A stretch of 64,000 bases of DNA from Verrucomicrobiota bacterium (GCA_017305195.1 JAFKMU010000051.1:55671-119670), one strand, 5' to 3'. Counted from the stretch's first letter, positions 29,638 to 38,368 are shown. A program made the numbers and translations. The notes: generated from the letters alone by a model not told the origin.

Positions 29638-30384
29638 TCAGCGGGGCTGCTTTGCGGCGGGCTGCGTCCACTCGGCCTGACGAACCGCCTCGAGGGATGC
29701 ACGAAAGCCCGGGTCCCGCATGAGACTCTGGTAGATCAGCTTGCCCAGCTTGCGGCCAGCCTCAAGGTCGGTCAGATAATGCTCCCCGGCCAGGATGCGA
29801 TCGGTGGCGACTTTTTGCGCACACAGGGAAATCTCACGCTTCTTCGAGGGATCAAGCTCCGTCAGGAGCATGGCATAGAGACGGCTCCGCGTACTATGGC
29901 CGCTGGGATAGGAATATCCCGCCTCGGCCGGGACATAGATGGACACCTGGCCCGGGTGCGCCTGAAAGGGCCGGACGCGCTGGTAGTGGTTTTTGAGACC
30001 GGTGATGATCAGGTTGGCATCGCTGGCGACGCGGCTGAAAAAGGCGGCCGTTTTGGGAAACTTCTCAGCCGTAAAATCGTTCCCCAGAGCCTCGGCAAAG
30101 GTAAACACGGTAAGCCGAAACGTCACCTGGGCGTGAGCCAGCTGCTTCTGGGACATGCTCTCCTGCCGGGCGCGGGCGTCCTGCAGATCGAGCCGGTCGC
30201 GAAACGACCCCGTTCGAGGCGGAGCGGGCAGCTTCTCGATAAAATACTCCAGGGAAGGAAGGTTCCATTGCGGCCGGGGAGCGGGCGTCGCAGATGGGGC
30301 TGCAGGAGCGGCGTGGGCAACCGCTTCCGCACAAAGAAGTAAAACGAGGTACAGCGGGAGGAGAAAAAATAAACGACCTGCCAT
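29638..30384 (-). CDS. Secreted class A-like acid phosphatase (PAP2 superfamily)
   Basis: 248 residues, with a cleaved signal peptide (residues 1 to about 26, ending AVAHA). The catalytic set of the vanadate/PAP2 superfamily is present: KNHYQRVRP (K-x6-RP), SYPSGHSTRS (PSGH) and DRILAGEHYLTD (R-x5-H-x3-D). The usual Ser before the last Arg is Asp here. The soluble, signal-bearing layout points to a periplasmic non-specific phosphatase. It lies 59 bases upstream of the mntR-like gene in the same orientation. Confidence 0.88.
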   Translation of the reverse strand: MAGRLFFLLPLYLVLLLCAEAVAHAAPAAPSATPAPRPQWNLPSLEYFIEKLPAPPRTGSFRDRLDLQDARARQESMSQKQLAHAQVTFRLTVFTFAEALGNDFTAEKFPKTAAFFSRVASDANLIITGLKNHYQRVRPFQAHPGQVSIYVPAEAGYSYPSGHSTRSRLYAMLLTELDPSKKREISLCAQKVATDRILAGEHYLTDLEAGRKLGKLIYQSLMRDPGFRASLEAVRQAEWTQPAAKQPR

Positions 30385-30486
30385 AGGTGCTTCCGCTCTG
30401 CTATCAGCCCGCCGTTACATTGGTCAAGCCGACACCGGCTGGATTCCCGCCTTGCCAATCTTCCGACGAAGGACGAGACTTAGGCC

Positions 30487-30867
30487 ATGCCCCCGGGATT
30501 CGTCACAGCCAGACGAGTCGTACTGTTTACCGTCGCCGCCATCATTCTGTATATTTTCTGGATCGGCCCCGATCGTTTTGCCTGGGAAAGCTTTGGCACA
30601 TGGATCTTCTCGCCGCTGATTTACCTAAGGATGGTTCCCGATCCGCTTAAGCACTGGCTGGCTAACGCCATGTTGCACGCTCCGATCATCGGGCATGCCT
30701 TCTGCGTGATCCCGATTGCCATGCTGGTGGCGGCCTTCGTCCTCGGGATTCATGCGTTCATGCGCGATTCACTGCGCAGCGCCTATGTTTCCTTCAGCCT
30801 GACGGCGCTGGTTTTCTCCGTCTACCACATCATCCAGCCAATGGGTGTCACGGTGGTCTACTACTAG
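30487..30867 (+). CDS. Small membrane protein of unknown function
   Basis: 126 residues; no family recognised. Three hydrophobic stretches: about 10-28 (VVLFTVAAIILYIFW), 67-90 (FCVIPIAMLVAAFVLGIHAF) and 100-120 (VSFSLTALVFSVYHII). It ends MGVTVVYY. Start ATG at 30487 is preceded by a weak purine stretch. The stop coincides with the beginning of a hairpin. Codon use and composition look like neighbouring genes. Function unknown. Confidence 0.6.
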   Translation: MPPGFVTARRVVLFTVAAIILYIFWIGPDRFAWESFGTWIFSPLIYLRMVPDPLKHWLANAMLHAPIIGHAFCVIPIAMLVAAFVLGIHAFMRDSLRSAYVSFSLTALVFSVYHIIQPMGVTVVYY

Positions 30868-30922
30868 AGCATCGCCTGAAAGGATCCGGCAAGAACCGGA
30901 GAGCCTCCCTGCCCCGATGCTC
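30867..30922 (+). other. Imperfect stem-loop after the small membrane protein gene
   Basis: An 8-base outer stem (30867-30874 with 30915-30922) encloses a CCGG/CCGG inner stem with 6-base loop. It begins at the stop codon. No U-tract follows, so terminator function is uncertain. Confidence 0.4.
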
Positions 30923-30944
30923 AGAGAGGGTAGATCGGCAGCAC

Positions 30945-31199
30945 CTAGTCGTCGCCATCGAGGCGGCCCGGCAGAACGACCTCAAACATCATTTCGCCGC
31001 CCTTGCCCAATCCCGGACGGGGTTCCAGGCTGAGAGATTGATAAACCTCCTCGAGCGCCTTCGGATCATTTTTCAACTCCGGGTACATGGTTTTCAGGCG
31101 TTCCTTCACCCAGCGTTTGGCCATCATTCGCTCGATGGGGGCAATGGGGGGAGGCGCGCTGAACTTGCTCCGAAAAAACTCGATGATCGCGCTCGACAT
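30945..31199 (-). CDS. Small hypothetical protein
   Basis: 84 residues from ATG 31199 (MSSAIIEFFRSKF); a further 12-codon upstream extension is open but less likely. It has an amphipathic N-terminal helix, a Pro-rich APPPIAPIERM stretch, then RWVKERLKTMYPELKNDPKALEEVYQSLSLEPR and an acidic end. No family recognised, but composition and codon choice look coding. It lies between two plus-strand genes. Confidence 0.5.
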   Translation of the reverse strand: MSSAIIEFFRSKFSAPPPIAPIERMMAKRWVKERLKTMYPELKNDPKALEEVYQSLSLEPRPGLGKGGEMMFEVVLPGRLDGDD

Positions 31200-31307
31200 C
31201 CCCGCATACCGTACGCGTGCCGGGATAAACCGCAAAGCGAGAATTCCGCGCCATCATCCCTCTGTTTTGGCCTTTTCAGAGACGATGTCCCCCTCTAGGA
31301 ATGGACC

Positions 31308-32531
31308 GTGGTTCCGTCCCTGTTTCAAAAGAAGACCCTCTGGGCAGCCATTACCGCGTTCTCCTGCGTGGTCATTTTTGCCGTCGTCGCCTTTGCCGGG
31401 TGGCTGATCGTGAGCGCGATTTCCTACCTCCAGCCGGTGCTCATTCCGATCGCCATCTCAGCGATCCTGGCCTTCCTGCTTGATCCCGTTGTCCGTCTGC
31501 TTGAGAAATGGCGCTTCTCGCGGACCTGGGCGGTATTGACCGTCTTCTTCACCGTCGTCCTTTTTGGCGCCACCGTCATTCTCGGTCTCGTTCCGACGGT
31601 GTCGCACCAGGCGGGCGTACTGGCCAGAAACATGCCAGCGTACACGGCCAAGGCCCAGGCGTTATTCACCCAAACCCTGGAGCAGGTGAGACACCTGAGC
31701 CAAAAACCCTGGCTCCAGAAGCAGACCGATCCCGAGACGCCAGTCGATCCGATCGCCAACTACATCTCCTCGACCGTCGACAATGGCATCGGCTGGCTGC
31801 AAAAGGAGGTGCCCAACATGGCCGTGGCGACCGGTGGATTCCTCCATCGCAGCGTAGGGGGATTCCTTGGTGTGTTTGGTTTCCTTCTGAGCCTGGTGCT
31901 GGTGCCGATCTTCCTGTTCTTCTTTCTCAAGGAAGGCCGGGCCATCTCGCGCAACTGGAGCAAATACCTGCCGATGCGGGCTTCCCCGCTGAAAAGTGAG
32001 ATCGTTTCCCTCTTCACGGAGATCAACCGCTATCTCATCAACTTCTTCCGGGGCCAGTTGCTCGTCAGCCTCGTGGATGGAGCGCTCATCGCGGTCTGCC
32101 TCCTTTTTGTGCGCCTGGAGTTTGCCCTCATCATCGGCCTGTTTGTCGGCATCCTCGGCCTCATTCCATATCTCGGCGTCCTCATCTGCTGGATTCCCGC
32201 CGTGATCATCGCCGCGGCCCAGTTTGGTGATTGGTTTCACCCGCTCCTCGTCACGATCATCTTCGTCTGCGTGAACCAGATCGACGGCCTTTTCATCGCG
32301 CCCAAAATCGTCGGTGAATCCGTCGGCCTCCATCCCCTCACGGTCATTATTTCCGTGCTGGCCTGGAGCTTGATCCTGGGCGGACTGCTGGGAGCACTGC
32401 TCGCGGTGCCTCTGACCGCCTCGATCAAGGTGCTGCTGAAGCGTTACTTCTGGGACCGCCCGGCCGCGGTCGATCCCAAGCTGTTGGAACCCGACCCTGT
32501 GGAAACGCCCCCCCCGGCTAACCCTGCTTGA
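31308..32531 (+). CDS. AI-2E family transporter (PerM/YdiK-like)
   Basis: 407-residue polytopic protein with the arrangement of the AI-2 exporter/PerM family: N-terminal helices, QPVLIPIAISAILAFLLDPVVRLLEKW, a soluble middle region, and late helices with VPIFLFFFLKEGRAI, LIIGLFVGILGLIPYLGVLICWIPAVI and QIDGLFIAPKIVGESVGLHPLTVIISVLAWSLILGGLLGALLAVPL, all characteristic. Actual substrate is unknown; members include Na+/H+ antiporters. GTG at 31308 has AGGA 7 bases upstream, which decides the start. Its 3' end overlaps the convergent GT2 gene by 14 bases. Confidence 0.9.
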   Translation: MVPSLFQKKTLWAAITAFSCVVIFAVVAFAGWLIVSAISYLQPVLIPIAISAILAFLLDPVVRLLEKWRFSRTWAVLTVFFTVVLFGATVILGLVPTVSHQAGVLARNMPAYTAKAQALFTQTLEQVRHLSQKPWLQKQTDPETPVDPIANYISSTVDNGIGWLQKEVPNMAVATGGFLHRSVGGFLGVFGFLLSLVLVPIFLFFFLKEGRAISRNWSKYLPMRASPLKSEIVSLFTEINRYLINFFRGQLLVSLVDGALIAVCLLFVRLEFALIIGLFVGILGLIPYLGVLICWIPAVIIAAAQFGDWFHPLLVTIIFVCVNQIDGLFIAPKIVGESVGLHPLTVIISVLAWSLILGGLLGALLAVPLTASIKVLLKRYFWDRPAAVDPKLLEPDPVETPPPANPA

Positions 32532-33216
32532 CCCGGTAGTCGATGTGGCGGGATTGCAGCCAGCGGACGCCGAGCATGTCGGTGGTCGCCTTGATGGCGC
32601 GATTGCCCAGGCCATACTTGCTGACTCCGTACTGACGGGCGCGGTGATTCACGGGAATCTCGACGATCCGGTAGCCCGCGTTTTTCACGAGGGCGGGAAT
32701 GAACCGATGCACGCCCTTGAACGGTACGAGCGCGGCCGCACACTCGCGGCGCATCGCCTTGAGCGTGCAGCCCGTGTCGCGCACGCCGTCGCCGACGAAC
32801 CGGCTCCGGACGAAGTTTGCCACGCGGCTGGTGATTTTTTTCACCACGGTATCGCGGCGTTTTGCCCGGTAGCCGCACACGAGATCTGCTCCCCGGGAGA
32901 TTTCCTCCAGGAGCCGGGGAATGTCCTTCGGGTCGTTTTGCAGGTCGCCATCGAGCAGGACGATCACGCTCCCCCGCACCGCGGAGATCCCGGCGATCAT
33001 CGCCGCGCTCTGGCCCGCGTTTTTCTCAAACTCCAGCACCCGCACCTCGGGCGTGCGGTCGATGCGCGCCACCGTCGCATCCGAGGACCCGTCGTCGACC
33101 AGGATCAGTTCGTAATTGCGCCCGGCCAGGGCTTCGCCGATCTCCCGCTGGAGGATGGCGACATTGTCCTCCTCGTTGTACAAGGGGATGACCACGGAAA
33201 AGTCAGGGATGTTCAC
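32518..33216 (-). CDS. Family 2 glycosyltransferase, polyprenyl-phosphate sugar synthase type
   Basis: 232 residues. Typical GT2 fold: SVVIPLYNEEDNVAILQREI, LVDDGSSDATV (nucleotide-binding Asp pair), then LLDGDLQNDPKDIPRLLEE (DxD-like) and later RDTGCTLKAMRREC and NHRARQYGVSKYG. These match dolichyl-phosphate-mannose-synthase/ArnC-like enzymes that load a sugar on a polyprenyl phosphate. No C-terminal membrane helices, so soluble or peripheral. It overlaps the GT39 gene by 4 bases, which would use its product. Confidence 0.9.
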   Translation of the reverse strand: MNIPDFSVVIPLYNEEDNVAILQREIGEALAGRNYELILVDDGSSDATVARIDRTPEVRVLEFEKNAGQSAAMIAGISAVRGSVIVLLDGDLQNDPKDIPRLLEEISRGADLVCGYRAKRRDTVVKKITSRVANFVRSRFVGDGVRDTGCTLKAMRRECAAALVPFKGVHRFIPALVKNAGYRIVEIPVNHRARQYGVSKYGLGNRAIKATTDMLGVRWLQSRHIDYRVKQG

Positions 33217-34703
33217 AAAGGCAGCGTCTGGTAATTCTTACAAAGATAGATGTAGAGAGGATTGCGGTGCGCACCGCGCAGGGGAAACTCCTCGAGGAGG
33301 GTCACGGACTCAAAGGCGGCCTTGATCGTCTGCGGCACCTCGTCGGCTTTCTCCTCGGTAATGTACAACGCGCTGCGGCCCACGAAGGGATTCTCGCCCT
33401 TCTGCTCGGTGTAGTACTCGTCGACGACGCGGGTGCTCTCGACAAAATCGGCGTAGGTCGGCCAGAGCGAGTACTGGCTTGAGATGTCCTGGGACTCCCC
33501 GACATAGACGACGGGATGCCCGGCGGGAGGCATGAGGCTGTCCTTGAGATAATAGCCCAGAGCGGAGGCCAGCGATGGGTTCTCAGCGACGAGGAACAGC
33601 CCTTCGTTATCCTGCCTTAACTCCCTCAGGAAGACATCGCGCGCATGCGCGGCGGCGCTGTCCCAGGCCCGGCCGTCATCCATCGACGCGGCCGCCGCAT
33701 GCAGCGAAAACCCGAGCGCCAACACCACAGCGGTACCGCCAGCCCATCGCCCGCCGGGGATGAGATCAACGAAATCGCGCGCGCGAACCAGCAGGATCGG
33801 CACGGCCAGCAGGAAGAAAAACGCCGCATCCCCGCCGTGGTAAAGCATGTAGAGACTCAGCAGCACGAACGGCATGGCCGCGAGAAAGAGAAAGCGCGCG
33901 CGAACATGGGCGCGCGCACCGCTTGCGAGCATCGCCCAGGTCCCAAGCAGCGTCACCGCGACAAGGGGCGAGATGAAGTAGAGCAAGGACACCAGCGAGG
34001 CGAGGAATCCCCCGCTATCGAAATGCCAGAGGCTGCGCAAGGTGCCGGGCATCATGGGAATCCACTCCTGCCCGGCATTCCAGACCAGGGCCGGAAAGAG
34101 AAACGCCACAGGCAGCGCCACCAGGATCACCAGCCCGCCGATATCCCGCGCACGGCGATGCTTCGCGCTGGAAAGGACAAAGACGATCACCAGCGGAACG
34201 ACGCAGATCGCAGCGTAGGAAAACACGCAGGCGGCGCCCAGCGCGACGGCGGCCAGAAACCACCAGACGAGAGAGTCCTTTTCGGCCTCAAAGGCAAGCC
34301 AGGCCAGCCACAGGCACAGGATCAGAAGGGCGAGCGCAGGCAGTTGGGGACCAACACGCAAGGCTTGCACATTGAAGCCCGGAAGGAGGTTGAGCACCAA
34401 CGTGGCCAGGGAGGCGATAGACTCGTTGGCCAGCCTCCGGACGAAAAGAAAGCAGAACACCGAGGCAACCAGAGCCCAAGCCGGAGCGAGCGCCCTCCAG
34501 AAGAAATCCCCTCCCCCCAGAGCGTTCACCAGCCCGACCAGGAAAGCCGTTCCCACCGGGCCATCGAAATAGGCAGGCGCCGGGTGCTGGGAACAGAGGT
34601 AGTAATACGCCTCGTCGGGCGAAGGCTTTTGCAGCCAGACTATCGCCAGCCTCACGAGAGTCAGCGCGACTACGACGAGAAGAACGATCCGGGCGGGCTT
34701 CAT
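33213..34703 (-). CDS. GT39/ArnT-like membrane glycosyltransferase
   Basis: 496 residues with about 12 hydrophobic helices. The N-terminal loop KPSPDEAYYYLCSQHPAPAYFDGPVGTAF carries the acidic residue (DE) and aromatic pattern of protein-mannosyltransferase/ArnT-type enzymes, which move a sugar from a polyprenyl phosphate onto lipid A or protein at the periplasmic face. The soluble C-terminal domain (about 330-496) is predicted periplasmic. It overlaps both the PAP2 gene upstream and the GT2 gene downstream by 4 bases. The acceptor is unknown. Confidence 0.88.
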   Translation of the reverse strand: MKPARIVLLVVVALTLVRLAIVWLQKPSPDEAYYYLCSQHPAPAYFDGPVGTAFLVGLVNALGGGDFFWRALAPAWALVASVFCFLFVRRLANESIASLATLVLNLLPGFNVQALRVGPQLPALALLILCLWLAWLAFEAEKDSLVWWFLAAVALGAACVFSYAAICVVPLVIVFVLSSAKHRRARDIGGLVILVALPVAFLFPALVWNAGQEWIPMMPGTLRSLWHFDSGGFLASLVSLLYFISPLVAVTLLGTWAMLASGARAHVRARFLFLAAMPFVLLSLYMLYHGGDAAFFFLLAVPILLVRARDFVDLIPGGRWAGGTAVVLALGFSLHAAAASMDDGRAWDSAAAHARDVFLRELRQDNEGLFLVAENPSLASALGYYLKDSLMPPAGHPVVYVGESQDISSQYSLWPTYADFVESTRVVDEYYTEQKGENPFVGRSALYITEEKADEVPQTIKAAFESVTLLEEFPLRGAHRNPLYIYLCKNYQTLPL

Positions 34704-35347
34704 GCGGCAAGCAGGGAGGGATGTTGCGCCGAGAAGCGAGGGGCGACCCGGCCGGCCCAGCGACGCCAGAGCACCTCAAGCAGCGCCACGACGAGGAAAC
34801 CGATCCCGGCCCCGATCAGGCACGAGGTAAGCACGTCGAGGGGCCAGTGGGCTCCGACATATATCCGGCTGTAGGAAACCAGGGCCGCAGGGAGGAAGGC
34901 AACCCAACCCCACCGGCGGTAAAAACAGAAAACAACCGCCGCCACGGCAAAGTTGTTCGACGCATGGCCGGATGGAAACGAGTTCCCGGCCGCTCCCCGG
35001 ATTTTCGCCACGGAGATTTCCTCCTGAAGAGGCTTCGTGATGGACAGGAACCGGGGCTTAGCCCGGGCCAGGTCGAGCGTACGCACACCGGCGACCATGT
35101 CGTGCGGGCGGGGACGCCCCACGGCGCCCTTGATCGTATCCACCACCAAGGCGTCGGTGATTCCGACCGCCAGGCCAATGGCAAGGAGCATCGCCCAAGC
35201 CCTCCATCCCCCGAGAACGACCGCCAGGACGGCCCCGATGACGAGGAATGGCAGCCAGAAATCAAAACTGGAAACCACGGCCATCAGCCGGTCGAGGGCA
35301 GGATGAGCCCAACTGCGGTTGATGAGAAAAAGAAGCTGTTGATCCAT
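34700..35347 (-). CDS. PAP2-family membrane lipid phosphatase
   Basis: 215 residues from ATG 35347 (MDQQLLFLINRSWAHPALDRLM). Catalytic motifs: KGAVGRPRP (K-x6-RP), SFPSGHASNN (PSGH) and SRIYVGAHWPLD (SR-x5-H-x3-D), separated by hydrophobic helices as in undecaprenyl-pyrophosphate or lipid A phosphatases. The frame is open 15 codons further upstream, to 35392, but that start would overlap the divergent LolA-like gene. It heads the three-gene unit with GT39 and GT2 and may recycle the polyprenyl carrier or act on lipid A. Confidence 0.88.
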   Translation of the reverse strand: MDQQLLFLINRSWAHPALDRLMAVVSSFDFWLPFLVIGAVLAVVLGGWRAWAMLLAIGLAVGITDALVVDTIKGAVGRPRPHDMVAGVRTLDLARAKPRFLSITKPLQEEISVAKIRGAAGNSFPSGHASNNFAVAAVVFCFYRRWGWVAFLPAALVSYSRIYVGAHWPLDVLTSCLIGAGIGFLVVALLEVLWRRWAGRVAPRFSAQHPSLLAA

Positions 35348-35371
35348 CCTGAAAGGCAAGTAGCGTGACGT

Positions 35372-36076
35372 ATGATTTTCCGTTCGGGCCATTTACGCAA
35401 GCTAGTTGCTACAGGTTTGGGGATTCTTTGCCTGGCCGCGACCGCCAGCGCGGCTGATCCGACGGCGCAGGAAATCCTCGAAGCCGCCCGGGTGAATCCC
35501 CTCGGCAACCAGATTGCCCTCGACGCCCAACTGCGCCGGGGGTCCCAGGCCACACCCTTTACCATCGTAGTGGATGGCGCGGTACGCTTTCAGTTCAAGG
35601 CCCCCGATCAGGAACTCGTCCTGGAGCTGGGCGATGATGCTCCGAAGCTCACCGAGCGCATCGGAGGCAAGACCGCTCCGGTCAAACCAGCCCGATTCGA
35701 TGAGAAGATTCGCGGCTCCGGGGTGACCTACGAGGATCTCTCCCTCCAGTTCCTCTATTGGAAAAATCCCAAATTGATCGGCGAGGACCGCATTAACGGT
35801 CGTCCGGCCTGGAAGATCGAGGCACAGGCCCCGCGCGGAGCCTCGCAGTACGGCGTCGCCCGGCTGTGGATCGACAAGGACTCCGGCGCGCTCGTCCGGG
35901 TGGAAGGCTACGACATGTCGGGCAAGATGATCCGCCGCTTTGAGGTCGTCTCCGCCCAGAAGCTCGACGGCCAGTGGATGCTCAAGCAGATGCGCTTCGA
36001 GGCCCTCGATCCGGATACCAGGAAAGTCACCGACCGCACCTATCTCGAGGTGCTCGGCAAGGCCGCCAACTCGTAG
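35372..36076 (+). CDS. LolA-fold outer-membrane lipoprotein-sorting-like protein
   Basis: 234 residues: signal peptide (RKLVATGLGILCLAATASA), then a beta-rich domain starting DPTAQEILEAARVNP and containing FKAPDQELVLELGD, GSGVTYEDLSLQFLYWKNPKLIGED, RPAWKIEAQAPRG and ARLWIDKDSGALVRVEGYDMSGK. This order is typical of the LolA/LppX-like, half-barrel outer-membrane lipoprotein-sorting family. Predicted periplasmic. Whether it carries lipoproteins or another lipid is unknown. It is divergent from the PAP2 gene (24 bases) and convergent with lpxK. Confidence 0.78.
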   Translation: MIFRSGHLRKLVATGLGILCLAATASAADPTAQEILEAARVNPLGNQIALDAQLRRGSQATPFTIVVDGAVRFQFKAPDQELVLELGDDAPKLTERIGGKTAPVKPARFDEKIRGSGVTYEDLSLQFLYWKNPKLIGEDRINGRPAWKIEAQAPRGASQYGVARLWIDKDSGALVRVEGYDMSGKMIRRFEVVSAQKLDGQWMLKQMRFEALDPDTRKVTDRTYLEVLGKAANS

Positions 36077-36094
36077 GGCTTTTCACCGAAATCT

Positions 36095-37288
36095 CTAAGC
36101 AAAGAACCGCTGGGGGGCCTTCACCGGCTGGTGCGTGGTCAGCCGGCCGACGAACCGCTCCCAGCTCGCCTGCCCCGCCAGGATCTCGATCTCGACGCGC
36201 AGGTAATACATCGGCACCTCGGGGTCGATGATGCGCGGGATGCGCACGGCGTCCTTCTCCGTCGTCAGGATGGCCTGGATGTCGCGGCGTGCGCACCGGC
36301 GGATGAACGCCTCGATTTCCTTTTTCGTGTACCGGTGATGGTCGGTGAAGGACTTTGCGATCTCGATCCTGGCCCCGAGCTTGCGCAAGGCATCCTCAAA
36401 GCTCGCCGGCATGGCGATGCCGCAGATCGAGCCGACCGTCATTCCCTTGAGAAACTCCAGGGGCTCGTTTTCACCGGTGAAAACATTGGTCACATGCGTC
36501 GGCCGGTGGGAGCACTCGATGATGTCCGCAGTGCGGTTGTGGGTGCGGATGCGGTCGATGAGATCAGCGTTGTCGGCCCCGGTGCATTTCGTGATGAAAA
36601 TATGCGTGGCGCGCCGCAGATTCTCCGGCGGTTCCCGCAAGGTGCCGCGCGGGAGCAGGTATTCGTTGCCAAAAGGAGCCTGCCGGTCAACGAGGGCCAC
36701 CTCGATGCCGCGCTTCATGCGCACGTACTGGTATCCGTCATCGAGCAGCAGCGTATCCGCACCGAAATGCTCCACGGCGTATTGACCGCTCTTCACCCGG
36801 TCCCGGTCCACCAGCACCACGACGCCGCGCAGGTTGTTTGCGAGCATGAAGGGCTCGTCGCCCGCCGTGCGGGAATCCAGCAGGAGGGTCTGCCCGTCGG
36901 AAACCACACGAGGCACGAAGACCGCCTTCTTCTTGGCGAGCTTGTCCCAAAGGCGCAAAAGCAAGGGACGCGGCACGCTCTTGTAGCCGCGGCTCAGGAT
37001 GGCGACCTGTCGCCCGCCTGCCTGCAAGGCCCGGGCCAGCATCTCGACCACCGGCGTCTTGCCCGTGCCTCCCACGCTCAGGTTGCCCACGCTGATCACG
37101 AGGCAGCCGACCGTGCGGGGACGCATAACCCTCCCCCGGTACAACGAGAGGCGCGCCTGGACGATGCCGAGATAAATCCGCGAGAGCCCGTAAAGGAACC
37201 ACCGCAGGATATCCGCACGCCGCCCGTAGCGACGCTCGAGGATGACGTCGATGGCAAAGGTTTCAAGACCTTCCAGCCAGCGCCGCAT
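36095..37288 (-). CDS. lpxK: Tetraacyldisaccharide 4'-kinase
   Basis: Lipid A pathway kinase adding the 4'-phosphate to the tetraacyl disaccharide. 397 residues, longer than E. coli LpxK (328), mainly because of N- and C-terminal extensions. The modified P-loop is [22 protein letters not shown] (about 85-106), followed by [30 protein letters not shown] metal-site segment ([10 protein letters not shown]) and [10 protein letters not shown]. An N-terminal amphipathic region (residues 1-60) is predicted to sit on the inner membrane. The thrB gene ends 1 base before it, so the two are probably co-transcribed. Confidence 0.95.
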   Translation of the reverse strand: MRRWLEGLETFAIDVILERRYGRRADILRWFLYGLSRIYLGIVQARLSLYRGRVMRPRTVGCLVISVGNLSVGGTGKTPVVEMLARALQAGGRQVAILSRGYKSVPRPLLLRLWDKLAKKKAVFVPRVVSDGQTLLLDSRTAGDEPFMLANNLRGVVVLVDRDRVKSGQYAVEHFGADTLLLDDGYQYVRMKRGIEVALVDRQAPFGNEYLLPRGTLREPPENLRRATHIFITKCTGADNADLIDRIRTHNRTADIIECSHRPTHVTNVFTGENEPLEFLKGMTVGSICGIAMPASFEDALRKLGARIEIAKSFTDHHRYTKKEIEAFIRRCARRDIQAILTTEKDAVRIPRIIDPEVPMYYLRVEIEILAGQASWERFVGRLTTHQPVKAPQRFFA

Positions 37289-37289
37289 A

Positions 37290-38135
37290 TCAGGAACGCA
37301 CCTTGACCCGCACGCCCTTGTTATCCGCCTGAGTGATGAAAACCTGCGTATTCTGCAATCCGCTCGCCTCCTGCATCGCCCGGGCCACCTTCTCGGGATC
37401 GGCCAGAGTCACGCAGGCGATCGTCGAGCCGGAGCCGCTCAGCCATCCGCCGAGCGCACCGGCTTTTTCTCCGGCTGCGATGACCTCGTTTAGGCAGGGA
37501 ATCAGCGGCAGCCGATAGGGCTGGTGGAGATGGTCGGCAAACGTCCCGCGGAGGAGGTCATATTCTCCGCTGGCAAACGCCGCGGAGATCGCCGCCGCGT
37601 TGGAGGCGGACACCACAGCATCCGCGAACGGAATGGCCGCAGGCAGCGCCTTGCGCGCGGCCGGGGTCTCAACCTCAAAATCCGGGATGAGAAGGACGAA
37701 TCGCAGCTTCTTGGAAACCTTGTACCGTTGGAAAGAGGCATCCTTGCGAGCGACCGTGAAGCCGCCGAAAGCAGCCGGTGCGGCGTTATCCGGGTGGCCC
37801 TCCAGCTCGCAACACAGTTTGTACAGTTCCACATCGCCCAGAGGGGCATCCGCGAGTTCATTGAGGCCGTGGAGCAAACCCAGGCGCACCGTGACACTGC
37901 TGCCCATGCCGCGTGAGCGAGGCACCTGCCCCTCCACCGACCAGTCAAAGTCAAATGGCGCGATATCCGCCTTGGTGAAAAACGCCTCGGCCGCCTGATC
38001 GGCCATCACGTCCGGACGCCCGGGCGCGGCGCGCACGATCACCTCATTGTAAATCCGGAGGGCGATTCCCAGGCAGTCAAATCCGGGGCCGAGATTGGCC
38101 GTCGTTGCGGGTACTTTCGTGCGGACTTCTTTCAT
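37290..38135 (-). CDS. thrB: Homoserine kinase
   Basis: GHMP kinase phosphorylating L-homoserine in threonine synthesis. 281 residues from ATG 38135 (MKEVRTKVPATTANLGPGFDCLG), which is the family N-terminus; an ATG six codons further upstream (38153) is possible. The GHMP phosphate loop is seen as QVPRSRGMGSSVTVRLGLLHGLNEL (about 90-114), and the C-terminal GGWLSGSGSTIACV motif is present. Adjacent to lpxK, with a one-base gap; no other thr gene is in the window. Confidence 0.95.
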   Translation of the reverse strand: MKEVRTKVPATTANLGPGFDCLGIALRIYNEVIVRAAPGRPDVMADQAAEAFFTKADIAPFDFDWSVEGQVPRSRGMGSSVTVRLGLLHGLNELADAPLGDVELYKLCCELEGHPDNAAPAAFGGFTVARKDASFQRYKVSKKLRFVLLIPDFEVETPAARKALPAAIPFADAVVSASNAAAISAAFASGEYDLLRGTFADHLHQPYRLPLIPCLNEVIAAGEKAGALGGWLSGSGSTIACVTLADPEKVARAMQEASGLQNTQVFITQADNKGVRVKVRS

Positions 38136-38230
38136 GAGTGAGCGGCTCACCATAAAAGGACCACCCCCTCGAAGGAAAGGGAGAAGCTCGCCGGGTCACA
38201 AGGAAATCGTACTTCCGGAAAAATCCGCAT

Positions 38231-38259
38231 TTGACGTTTCGCCAAGTTCCCCGGATACT
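38231..38259 (+). promoter_or_regulatory. Sigma-70-like promoter for tRNA-Ser
   Basis: TTGACG at 38231-38236, a 17-base spacer and GATACT at 38254-38259, 18 bases before the tRNA 5' end. Five of six and four of six matches to the consensus elements. Confidence 0.6.
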
Positions 38260-38277
38260 CCCCCACTCGCTGACCAC

Positions 38278-38368
38278 GGTGAGGTGGCTGAGTGGTCGAA
38301 AGCAGAGCTTTGCTAAAGCTCCGAGCTCCAAAAGGGCTCCGGGGGTTCGAATCCCCCCCTCACCGCCA
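38278..38368 (+). tRNA. tRNA-Ser (anticodon GCU)
   Basis: 91 bases including encoded CCA. Acceptor stem GGTGAGG/CCTCACC (38278-38284 with 38358-38364) pairs fully, with discriminator G38365. The anticodon stem GAGCT/AGCTC encloses the loop TTGCTAA, giving anticodon GCU (reads AGC/AGU). A long variable arm (CGAGCTC...GGGCTC) and a T arm GGGGG-TTCGAAT-CCCCC complete a class II tRNA, as expected for serine. Confidence 0.97.

Noticed and set aside
30420..30450. TTGACC on the minus strand as a phosphatase promoter
   Set aside because: The -35 is good but no acceptable -10 lies 16-18 bases away, so it was left out of the feature list.
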